The position numbers and the translations under genes are program-made. From contig JAFUQL010000051.1 in the NCBI GenBank assembly GCA_017472375.1, forward strand, positions 1-8,938: 8,938 nucleotides of DNA, read 5' to 3'. The notes below the pieces were generated by a model. That model was not told the origin of the DNA, searched no databases, and was given only the letters and a program-made list of their open reading frames with translations. Of this stretch, positions 1 through 5,294 are shown one piece after another. This DNA is from Oscillospiraceae bacterium. GTDB taxonomy: Bacteria; Bacillota; Clostridia; Oscillospirales; Ruminococcaceae. The number at the start of each line of letters is the position of its first letter. The stretch's first letter is position 1.

Positions 1-483
1 AGCCTGCTCATCCAGAGGAGCCAGATCGGAGGTGCCGGAGATGTTGCCGCCCACAGTGCCGGTGAAGCCGTCGATGCCCAGAGCCACGCCGTACTCGGTG
101 ACGGAGGTGCCCAGAACGGGGATGTCAGCGGTGGCAGCGGCAGCAGCCTGCAGAGCAGGGGTGGCGTTGGCCATGATCAGATCCACGCCGGAGGACACGA
201 AGCCGTTGGCGATGGTGGCGCAGGTGGCGGTGTCGTTCTGAGCGTTGGCAAACTCGAACTCAACGGCGTCGCCGAACTCGGCCTTCAGCGCATCCTGGAA
301 GCCCTGAGTGGCGGCGTCCAGAGCGACGTGCTCGACAAGCTGAACGATGCCGACGGTATAGGTCTCGGCGGCGGGCTCACTGGCAGCCTCAGAAGCGGGA
401 GCGCTGGAAGCGGAACCGCCGCAGCCGACCAGAGTCAGCGCCAGCATAGCAATGACTAAAACGATGGAAAGTGCCTTTTTCAT
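1..483 (-). CDS. ABC transporter substrate-binding lipoprotein (ABC_sub_bind type), 3' end outside window
   Basis: The first 161 residues of a secreted solute-binding lipoprotein are present; the rest lies beyond base 1. Residues 1-20 form a lipoprotein signal peptide: MKK, a hydrophobic stretch, then a lipobox LVG-C with the lipidated cysteine at 21. A Ser/Ala/Glu-rich linker (about 22-40) leads into the mature domain, which begins TYTVGIVQLVEH. The phrases FANAQND, VDLIMANATPALQAA and IPVLGTSVTEYG are what I would expect of the ABC_sub_bind family (TrpX/YvfK-like), whose members bind small ligands such as aromatic amino acids outside the membrane. The ligand cannot be read from this part. 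The ATG at 483 is supported by AAGGAGGA at 491-498. The permease and ATPase genes would be expected downstream, outside the window. Its own promoter at 602-630 marks it as the first gene of a new transcript. Family assignment is fairly sure; ligand unknown. Confidence 0.85.
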   Translation of the reverse strand, partial: MKKALSIVLVIAMLALTLVGCGGSASSAPASEAASEPAAETYTVGIVQLVEHVALDAATQGFQDALKAEFGDAVEFEFANAQNDTATCATIANGFVSSGVDLIMANATPALQAAAAATADIPVLGTSVTEYGVALGIDGFTGTVGGNISGTSDLAPLDEQA

Positions 484-490
484 GGATATG

Positions 491-498
491 TCCTCCTT
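491..498 (-). promoter_or_regulatory. Ribosome binding site AAGGAGGA of the ABC lipoprotein gene
   Basis: On the minus strand AAGGAGGA lies 7 nt before the ATG at 483. It is a near-perfect Shine-Dalgarno sequence with good spacing and fixes the start of the lipoprotein reading frame. Confidence 0.85.
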
Positions 499-525
499 AT
501 AAATTGCCCGGGCCCTCCAGCCGCC

Positions 526-539
526 GCTGCTGCAGCAGC
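526..539. repeat. Perfect 14-bp palindrome GCTGCTGCAGCAGC in the leader of the ABC lipoprotein gene
   Basis: The sequence equals its own reverse complement. It lies about 30 nt before the ribosome binding site and inside the predicted 5' untranslated leader (about 110 nt). It is flanked by further GC-rich self-complementary blocks: CCCGGG at 507-512, GGGCCC at 510-515 and CCCGGG at 542-547. The leader RNA can therefore fold strongly near the ribosome binding site. It could be an operator or simply a product of high GC; no T-box or known riboswitch consensus is visible. Confidence 0.5.
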
Positions 540-562
540 CACCCGGGGCACGTTCACTGTTT

Positions 563-578
563 CGATGCACCGATGCAC
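563..578. repeat. Two tandem copies of CGATGCAC just downstream of the promoter
   Basis: CGATGCAC occurs at 563-570 and again, directly adjacent, at 571-578. The pair falls about 25-40 nt downstream of the -10 box of the minus-strand promoter, in the early transcribed leader. Tandem short repeats here can be binding sites for a regulator, but two copies of 8 bp could also arise by chance or slippage. Confidence 0.4.
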
Positions 579-601
579 CGCAATGAAGTTTAACTGGTTG
601 A

Positions 602-630
602 AGTATAGCACGAACCGCCGGCATTTTCAA
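602..630 (-). promoter_or_regulatory. Sigma-A promoter driving the ABC lipoprotein gene
   Basis: On the minus strand a -35 box TTGAAA (625-630) and a -10 box TATACT (602-607) are separated by exactly 17 bp. Both boxes differ from the consensus at one base. This is the best promoter in the window and points at the lipoprotein start at 483, with transcription expected to begin near 595. Confidence 0.8.
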
Positions 631-658
631 GGGGATTCCCGAAAAATGTCGGCGGTTC
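612..658. promoter_or_regulatory. 16-bp imperfect inverted repeat overlapping the -35 region (operator-like)
   Basis: Arm 612-627 and arm 643-658 are reverse complements over 16 positions with a single G/T mismatch, around a 15-nt centre that is itself partly symmetric (GGGGATTCCC). One arm fills the -35/-10 spacer and enters the -35 box of the lipoprotein promoter. Neither strand has a T-run after the hairpin, so a classic intrinsic terminator is unlikely. A repressor or activator site is the favoured reading; a hairpin in the 3' region of the upstream ATPase mRNA is the alternative. Confidence 0.55.
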
Positions 659-775
659 AGTGACACAGTCCTGTTAATGCTCTTTGCATCGATGATTTCC
701 CGCAAAAACTTTTTTGTATGCTGCGGACAGATCCCCCCTGCCCCGGCCCGTTTTTTCGGACTTCTGCGCCAAATG

Positions 776-1507
776 TCAGCCTTCCTCGAACAAAACCCGC
801 ATCATGCGCTGCGGGTCACACAGAAAATCGTGGGTGATGCGGTAGTGTTCGGTGTCGGTATAGGCCACCGGGCGGATGCCCTCCTCCCCGAACAGCAGGA
901 TCTGTGCATCGGGGTAGGCCATCAGGATGGGTGAATGTGTGGCGATGATGAACTGGCTGCCCTCCTGGACCAGACGATGGATCGCCGCCAGCAGGGAAAG
1001 CTGCCGGGAGGGCGACAGCGCCGCCTCTGGCTCGTCCAGCAGATAGAGCCCGCCCGGTGAAAACCGGTTGACCACCAGATTCAGGAAGCTCTCGCCGTGG
1101 CTCTGCTCGTGCAGACTGCGCCCGCCGTAGGCTGCGTAGGCGCGGGGGTCCACCCGCCTCAGCTCATCCAGATTCGTGGCCAGATTGTAAAAGCTCTCGG
1201 CCCGGAGGAAAAAGGTCGTGGCCGGCCGGTGGAAGGAACGGCGCAGACGCAGCGTGTGGTGCAGCCCGGAGTGGCTCTGCCTGGTGGAAAAATTAAAGTT
1301 GATACCGCCGCCCTCGGCGTTCATGCCGGTGAGCACCGCGAGGGCTTCCAGCAGGGTGGACTTGCCGCTGCCGTTCTCCCCTGCAAAGAAGGTCACCGGG
1401 GCGGTGAAGCTCAGCTCCTCCAATCCGGCAATAGACGGTATTTCATTCAAATATTCTTCTACCGGTCCCTCCGGCAGGATACGAAACACCGATTTGATGA
1501 ACGGCAT
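776..1507 (-). CDS. AAA/ABC-type ATPase (predicted P-loop ATPase, 243 aa)
   Basis: A compact soluble P-loop ATPase of the kind often annotated as AAA family ATPase, related to ABC/SMC-like heads. Visible motifs are Walker A GENGSGKST (43-51), a signature-like SHGES (136-140), Walker B LYLLDEPEA (154-162) with catalytic Glu, and an H-switch ATHSP (189-193, His191). These are in the order and spacing of a complete ABC-like head, with no transmembrane segment or fused coiled coil. Its partner and role cannot be read from the sequence; relatives act in DNA repair, defence systems and unknown processes, and no nuclease or other partner gene is adjacent here. The ATG at 1507 has AGGAGG 6 nt upstream, just past a hairpin that seems to end the previous transcript. 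I see no strong promoter of its own, so it may depend on read-through. Confidence 0.85.
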   Translation of the reverse strand: MPFIKSVFRILPEGPVEEYLNEIPSIAGLEELSFTAPVTFFAGENGSGKSTLLEALAVLTGMNAEGGGINFNFSTRQSHSGLHHTLRLRRSFHRPATTFFLRAESFYNLATNLDELRRVDPRAYAAYGGRSLHEQSHGESFLNLVVNRFSPGGLYLLDEPEAALSPSRQLSLLAAIHRLVQEGSQFIIATHSPILMAYPDAQILLFGEEGIRPVAYTDTEHYRITHDFLCDPQRMMRVLFEEG

Positions 1508-1532
1508 GGTGCACCTCCTCAGAATGCAAACA

Positions 1533-1574
1533 GCCCCTCCCCCGCCCGGTGGTCTGCCGGGCCGGGAGAGGGGC
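1533..1574 (-). terminator. GC-rich hairpin terminator after the zinc-ribbon gene
   Basis: GCCCCTC (1533-1539) pairs with GAGGGGC (1568-1574), and the inner blocks CCCGGCCCGG and CCGGGCGGGG extend the stem. On the minus strand the hairpin is followed only by a weak T-run (CTGTTTGC). It begins about 10 nt after the TAA at 1585-1587, which closes the +1 extension of the zinc-ribbon gene, and ends shortly before the ribosome binding site of the ATPase gene. Termination may be partial. Confidence 0.65.
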
Positions 1575-1584
1575 CTTAGGTCGC

Positions 1585-1701
1585 TTATTCGGTCGCCTGG
1601 TCGGCCAGATCAGCCCGTTTCACGGGGCCGCGGCCGGTGAAGCGGACCTCGCGGCGGCCGTCCTTGGTGACGATCACCGCTGCTGCACCGGCTCCCAGAT
1701 C
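1585..1701 (-). other. Out-of-frame 38-codon extension of the zinc-ribbon gene (+1 frame)
   Basis: After the zinc-ribbon gene stops at TGA 1700-1702, the +1 frame reads on for 38 codons as DLGAGAAAVIVTKDG and onward to ADLADQATE, ending at TAA 1585-1587. Codons are strongly G/C at the third position (ATC GTC ACC AAG GAC GGC), like real genes here, and the terminator hairpin follows directly. Skipping one base at CTC-TGA gives CGAQL-DLGAG, joining the two parts smoothly into a 180-residue protein. The extension looks like the true or ancestral C-terminus. No good ribosome binding site makes it a separate gene; the only in-frame GTG (1675-1677) lacks a well-placed one. Confidence 0.55.
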
Positions 1702-2128
1702 AGAGCTGTGCCCCGCACTGATTGCAAAACAGGGCATCCTCTTGCACCTCAGCGTGGCACTGGGGGCAGGTGTTGGGCTTGGGCTCATCGGCGGGCTCGG
1801 CAGCAGGCTCCTCCACCACGTCCACCACGATGGGCTCCTCGACAGGCTCCTCCACCTCGACACCCTCGGCCTTCAGCTCCTCGATGGCGGCCTCAATGTC
1901 GGCGATGGCCTGAATGTACTTATCCACCAGGGGCTGGTTCTCCTCGCCGTTCTTGGCCAGGCTGTACACCAGAGCGCCCAGCTGACGCTGCGCCTTGGCC
2001 AGCTTGGCCTGCTCGTTCACCAGATCCACCTGCTTCTTGCCCTTATCGGCCAGGTCAACGGCGGTGCGCTTGGCGGCCTCAGCCACCTCAGCACCCTTCT
2101 TCATCAGCAGATCAAAATCAAACGCCAT
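1700..2128 (-). CDS. Coiled-coil protein with C-terminal zinc ribbon (142 aa)
   Basis: A small soluble protein of unknown function. Residues 1-90 are Ala/Lys/Glu-rich and predicted helical or coiled coil (for example ADKGKKQVDLVNEQAKLAKA). An acidic, Pro/Val/Glu-rich linker (about 91-117) follows. The C-terminus is a zinc ribbon with Cys121, Cys124, Cys135 and Cys138 (CPQC and CNQC knuckles) ending in CGAQL, a typical zinc-ribbon ending. Similar clostridial proteins pair a helical segment with a zinc ribbon, but no specific role is known to me. The ATG at 2128 follows an AAGGAAGAGAGG purine tract. The stop occurs in CTC-TGA, and a coding-like +1 frame continues to 1585, so the natural protein may be 180 residues. 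It is separated by 113 nt from the kinase gene and may be transcribed with it. Confidence 0.75.
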   Translation of the reverse strand: MAFDFDLLMKKGAEVAEAAKRTAVDLADKGKKQVDLVNEQAKLAKAQRQLGALVYSLAKNGEENQPLVDKYIQAIADIEAAIEELKAEGVEVEEPVEEPIVVDVVEEPAAEPADEPKPNTCPQCHAEVQEDALFCNQCGAQL

Positions 2129-2168
2129 AGTAGTACCTCTCTTCCTTATAGTTCCGCATTCTATGCTT

Positions 2169-2189
2169 CCGCACCCGCGGCGGGTGCGG
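2169..2189. repeat. Perfect 10-bp inverted repeat between the kinase and zinc-ribbon genes
   Basis: CCGCACCCGC and GCGGGTGCGG surround a single central base, giving a very stable GC hairpin when transcribed. It lies in the 113-nt gap after the kinase stop and about 40 nt before the zinc-ribbon start. No T-run follows on either strand, so it is not a textbook intrinsic terminator. It could protect or process the transcript, weaken read-through, or act as an operator. Confidence 0.5.
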
Positions 2190-2241
2190 TCATGCCGGTT
2201 TGTTCGCCTGCGAGGTGGAATTCGCGGCGGCGGTGCTAAAA

Positions 2242-3171
2242 TCAGCCACCCAAAAATTCACGCAGCATGCTGTCCCGGGGCACCGTCTCTAGCGGGATCT
2301 GATCCATCTGTGCGAATTTGCCCGCCAGCTCGTTCAGCCGCTCGCAGTAGGGGTGCCCATCCGGCAGTGCGCCCGCCATGGGGGCGATCTCTGCGGCCAG
2401 CACACAGGGCTCATAGCTGAAGGAGGTATCCACCAGCAGGTCGGCCTCGCTCTTGAACACCTTGATGTAGCGGTCCTCTCCGTCGCACACCTGACCCCAC
2501 AGGGCAAGAGTTCGCTCGGGGGAGTGGCCCCGGAACTTGTGATCCCGCACCATGCGGCGGGCAAGGCGGATATCCCGGGTGGGCAGCACCCGCTGCCCCT
2601 TGTTGCTGTATTCCTCCCGCAGCCCCGCATAGATGCGGTAGACGCTGCCCTTGGGCAGGGTCTCCACAAGGAGCGGGTTCAGGGCATGGATGCCCTCCAC
2701 GATGCACACACCGCCCTCCAGCTCCAGATGCTCCCGGTGGGGCAGCCGGCTCTCGGTGGGGAAGTCAAAGATGGGCAGATCCACCGCGCCGGTCTCCAGA
2801 AGCTGCTTGAGGCAGCGATGGATCTCCTCGATGTCCAGCGCGGTCACGTTCTCGTAGTCTTTGCTGCCGTCGGGCAAGCGGGGGTAGTCCTCCAGATTGA
2901 GGTAAAAGTTGTCCAGACTGACCACCTTGGCCGGGCAGCCCCGCATGGTGAGGGCCTGCGCGATCTTGTTGGCCGTGGTGGTCTTGCCGGAGGCCGAGGG
3001 GCCGGTGAGCATCACGATGCGGCAGCCGGATTTCAGGATCTCTCCGGCGGCTTCAAAGCAGCGGGTCGCGTACTCGACCTCACAGTATTTGATGAACTTC
3101 TCAGGGCTGTTTGCGGCGATGTTGAGCAGACTCAGCTCAACCAGTCGTTTCGGGATCCAGATAGCGGCCAT
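2242..3171 (-). CDS. Uridine/nucleoside kinase (PRK/URK family, 309 aa)
   Basis: A P-loop kinase of the uridine kinase/phosphoribulokinase family, expected to phosphorylate uridine or cytidine to the monophosphate in pyrimidine salvage. Walker A is GPSASGKT (57-64). SLDNFY (85-90) carries the family Asp near the nucleoside site, followed by LPDGSKDYENVTALD (99-113) and CIVEGIHALNP (156-166), the usual Glu-Gly strand. The lid region has LPTRDIRLARRMVRD (196-210). An N-terminal stretch of about 50 residues precedes the kinase core. Many clostridial nucleoside kinases of this type are about 550 residues, with an N-terminal TGS/tRNA-synthetase-like part; this one has only the kinase part. I chose ATG 3171 because GGGGAG lies just upstream and the protein gains sense there; the longer open frame to 3489 is a hemZ shadow. 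It overlaps the 3' end of the hemZ frame by 35 nt, which suggests translational coupling. Substrate is inferred from family only. Confidence 0.87.
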   Translation of the reverse strand: MAAIWIPKRLVELSLLNIAANSPEKFIKYCEVEYATRCFEAAGEILKSGCRIVMLTGPSASGKTTTANKIAQALTMRGCPAKVVSLDNFYLNLEDYPRLPDGSKDYENVTALDIEEIHRCLKQLLETGAVDLPIFDFPTESRLPHREHLELEGGVCIVEGIHALNPLLVETLPKGSVYRIYAGLREEYSNKGQRVLPTRDIRLARRMVRDHKFRGHSPERTLALWGQVCDGEDRYIKVFKSEADLLVDTSFSYEPCVLAAEIAPMAGALPDGHPYCERLNELAGKFAQMDQIPLETVPRDSMLREFLGG

Positions 3172-3373
3172 AAAACTCCCCGATTCCTCTCTTGCGCTGC
3201 AGAATGGTATCGAACCCGCTGATGTACTCAGCGGCGTACTTATAATTGAAGATGCGCTCGATCCGCTCGCCGCAGCCCGGCTGGCGCAGCTTGGTGGAGC
3301 CGCCGGCGCCGGCGGAGAGGATGGAGTGGATCTCCTCCATAATATAGATGTTGTAGTAGCCCTCGTACCCCGG
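3137..3373 (-). pseudogene. hemZ: Detached C-terminal segment of hemZ beyond the in-frame TAG (78 codons)
   Basis: The reading frame of hemZ continues unchanged past the TAG at 3374-3376 and reads PGYEGYYNIYIMEEIHSIL, then SAGAGGSTKL and GERIERIFNYKYAAEYI, ending at TGA 3137-3139. This is the C-terminal part expected of HemZ-type radical-SAM proteins (an IMEE, a glycine-rich loop, an ERI...N). Adding it back gives 482 codons including the TAG position, close to the usual family length. The ATG at 3340 within it has no ribosome binding site, so independent expression is doubtful. Either the segment is lost through a nonsense mutation, or it is restored by read-through, or the TAG is a sequencing error. 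Confidence 0.75.
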
Positions 3374-4585
3374 CTAGCACCAGCCGATGTTCTCCAGGTT
3401 CTGCAGGGTGTTCTTCTGGCGGTACATATAATAAGGGACGTACCCCGCGCCGCCGAGGGCGCTGCACTCCTCCAGCATCCGGGCCACATCGGCGTAGTCG
3501 TCCAGGCTCTGGTCGATGACCAGGCTGGACGCCCGCTTCAGGGTCAGGGTGTGTACGGTAATGTTCTCGGGGTCCAGCTCGATGGCCTTTTTCAGGCTGC
3601 GGGCGAACCCCTCCACCGTGTCGCCGGGCAGGCCGGCGATCAGATCCATGTTGATGTTGGTGTGGCCGGCGGCGCGGGCCTCCCGGTAGCACCGCTCGAT
3701 GTCCGCGGCAGTGTGGCGGCGGCCGATGCGCACCAGCACCTCATCCTCAAAGGTCTGGGGGTTGATGGAGATGCGGGTGGCACCGTACTCCTTCAGCACC
3801 TTCAGCTTTTCAAAGTCGGTGCAGTCGGGGCGGCCGGCCTCCACTGTGTACTCCTCCAGGTCAGACAGGTCGAAGCACTCGGCCGCCTTGCCCATCAGCT
3901 GGCGCAGCTGCTCCGCGCTCAGGCTGGTGGGGGTGCCGCCGCCGATGTACAGGGTGCGCAGATGCAAACCCGCCTGCTCGATCTCCCGCTGCATGGCCTC
4001 CAGCTCCAGGCACAGGTGATCCACATAGGGCTGGATGAGCTTTTTGTCCTTCTCCACCGTGCGGGAGACAAAGCTGCAGTAGCTGCAGCGGGATGGACAG
4101 AACGGGATGCCGATGTACAGGCTGCAGTCCCGCAGACCGCTGCGCTGGATGATGGGGCGCTGCAGGTCTGCGATGCCCTTTGCCAGCTCGAACCGCTGGC
4201 GGGTGCAGTCGTAATGGTCGATGAACAGGGACTCGATGCCCTCCTCTGTGTTGCCGGCGGCGCGCTGGTCGTGGATGATGCGCACCGGGCGCACACCGGT
4301 CATCATGCCCCAGGGCGGGCGGATGCCGGTGACCTGCCGCAGCAGATCGTACACCAGCTTTGCCAGTGCGAAGATGGGCTTCTCACTCTCCCCCACCCGG
4401 CCGCGCCGCCAGTGGCATACACCATTTTCGCGGACACCGGCCAGCAGACGGTCGCCGCTGCGGCGGGCAAGGACCAGATCGGTGCCCCGCTTGTAGGCAG
4501 GCACCAGCTTGGCCATGGGGTAGAACAGGCGGATCACATGCTCCACGTCGTAGCCGGACGCAAAGCCAAGAACGGTCAACTCCAT
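3374..4585 (-). CDS. hemZ: HemZ-type oxygen-independent coproporphyrinogen dehydrogenase, stopped early at an in-frame TAG
   Basis: A radical S-adenosylmethionine enzyme of the HemZ/HemN group, which converts coproporphyrinogen III to protoporphyrinogen IX without oxygen in the cytoplasm. The 4Fe-4S motif CxxxCxxC is Cys163, Cys167 and Cys170 (IPFCPSRCSYCSF). The SAM-binding GGGT motif is at 215-218 (TLYIGGGTPT). VEAGRPDCTD (248-257), NPQTFED (275-281) and DLIAGLPGDT (314-323) are also typical. Residues 1-150 form the extra N-terminal domain that sets HemZ apart from HemN. The ATG at 4585 is 4 nt after the hydrolase stop, with a GGGGGTGAG ribosome site inside that gene. The frame ends after residue 403 at TAG 3374-3376, yet the same frame continues with HemZ-like sequence to 3137. 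Activity without the C-terminal part is doubtful. Whether the host makes heme is unknown, and many anaerobes keep hemZ without a full pathway. Confidence 0.87.
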   Translation of the reverse strand: MELTVLGFASGYDVEHVIRLFYPMAKLVPAYKRGTDLVLARRSGDRLLAGVRENGVCHWRRGRVGESEKPIFALAKLVYDLLRQVTGIRPPWGMMTGVRPVRIIHDQRAAGNTEEGIESLFIDHYDCTRQRFELAKGIADLQRPIIQRSGLRDCSLYIGIPFCPSRCSYCSFVSRTVEKDKKLIQPYVDHLCLELEAMQREIEQAGLHLRTLYIGGGTPTSLSAEQLRQLMGKAAECFDLSDLEEYTVEAGRPDCTDFEKLKVLKEYGATRISINPQTFEDEVLVRIGRRHTAADIERCYREARAAGHTNINMDLIAGLPGDTVEGFARSLKKAIELDPENITVHTLTLKRASSLVIDQSLDDYADVARMLEECSALGGAGYVPYYMYRQKNTLQNLENIGWC

Positions 4586-4589
4586 GCGC

Positions 4590-5180
4590 TCACCCCCGCA
4601 GGTACGGATTCATCCGCTTCTCCTGCCCCAGCGTGGTGAAATCCATGTGGCCGGGCAGCACGATGGTGCTATCGGGCAGATCCAGCTCACAGAGCTTCTT
4701 CAGGCTGCGGACCATGTCCTGGTGGTTGCTCTCGGCAAAATCGGTGCGGCCGATGCTCATCTGGAACAGAGTGTCGCCGGTAAAGAAGTGCTCGCCGCAC
4801 AGGATGCACCAGCAGCCCGGGGTGTGGCCGGGGGTATGCCAGGTCTTGAAGGTCAGCTCATCCACCGTGATCTCGCCGCCCTCGGTGTAGCTGGCATCCG
4901 AGATGGTCAGGGGCAGCATGGTGCTGCCGCGGGCGTCCGCCGGGTCCAGATACAGGGTGGCGTTCCACTGTTTGCGCAGCTCCTCGGCGGCGGACACATG
5001 GTCCAGATGGCCGTGGGTCAGGAAAATATGGGTCAGCTTGGCGTTGTGCTCGCCCAGCAGACGATTGTACTTCTTGGGGTCAGCGCTGGGGTCGATGACC
5101 ACCGCGCTGCCGCCCTCGGTGATGAGCAGGAAGCTGTTGGTGTAGTAGGGCGCAAAGCCCAGCAGATGAAAGATCTTCAT
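4590..5180 (-). CDS. Metallo-beta-lactamase-fold hydrolase, glyoxalase II-like (196 aa)
   Basis: A two-metal hydrolase of the MBL fold, close to the glyoxalase II-like YqgX group found beside relA and dtd in Bacillota. Metal ligands are all visible: THGHLDH (55-61; His56, His58, Asp60, His61), His119 in HTPGHTPG, Asp136 in FTGDTLF and His178 in LPGHMD. The usual function assigned is hydrolysis of a thiol ester such as S-lactoylglutathione-like compounds, but the true substrate is unknown. Start: the ATG at 5180 begins MKIFHLLGFAPYYTNSFLL, where the family normally starts. A longer start at 5234 has no ribosome site. AAGTGAG lies about 8 nt before 5180, a modest ribosome site. A TACAAT at 5211-5216 could be a -10 box but no fitting -35 is visible. 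The stop is 4 nt from the hemZ start, so the two are very likely co-translated. Confidence 0.88.
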   Translation of the reverse strand: MKIFHLLGFAPYYTNSFLLITEGGSAVVIDPSADPKKYNRLLGEHNAKLTHIFLTHGHLDHVSAAEELRKQWNATLYLDPADARGSTMLPLTISDASYTEGGEITVDELTFKTWHTPGHTPGCWCILCGEHFFTGDTLFQMSIGRTDFAESNHQDMVRSLKKLCELDLPDSTIVLPGHMDFTTLGQEKRMNPYLRG

Positions 5181-5254
5181 CGTATACTCACTTTCTGTCG
5201 GTGTACTTACATTGTACCCCATACATATGAACAATTTATTGAAGTTTCTGCACC

Positions 5255-5277
5255 AAACTGCAACGACCGTGCAGTTT
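5255..5277. repeat. 8-bp inverted repeat AAACTGCA / TGCAGTTT in the dtd-hydrolase gap
   Basis: AAACTGCA (5255-5262) and TGCAGTTT (5270-5277) flank a 7-nt loop. On the plus strand it runs into TTTTTGC, the usual form of a weak terminator, but there is no plus-strand gene to end. On the minus strand it follows the dtd stop (5295-5297) and is followed by a short TTTGG. It may lower read-through into the hydrolase or act as an operator. The 114-nt gap around it is otherwise plain, with only a doubtful -10 box. Confidence 0.45.
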
Positions 5278-5294
5278 TTGCAAAACGGGCCCGT

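Noticed and set aside
484..600. T-box or other riboswitch before the ABC lipoprotein gene
   Set aside because: The leader is only about 110 nt after the promoter, with no specifier loop, T-box consensus or terminator/antiterminator pair.
700..775. Terminator directly after the ATPase gene
   Set aside because: A-runs, T-runs and a 5-bp CCGCA/TGCGG stem with a long loop are present, but none forms a convincing hairpin followed by a T-run on the minus strand.
3374..3376. Reassigned genetic code (TAG as a standard sense codon)
   Set aside because: A single TAG in one gene is not evidence for code change; a point mutation or sequence error is the simpler explanation.
3172..3489. Longer N-terminus of the nucleoside kinase (start at 3489)
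   Set aside because: The extra 106 residues overlap the real hemZ frame and read as low-complexity sequence. A ribosome site and normal protein sequence begin at 3171.
2909..4639. 576-codon plus-strand open frame opposite hemZ and the kinase
   Set aside because: Antisense shadow of real genes for the same base-composition reason; no motif or family resemblance.
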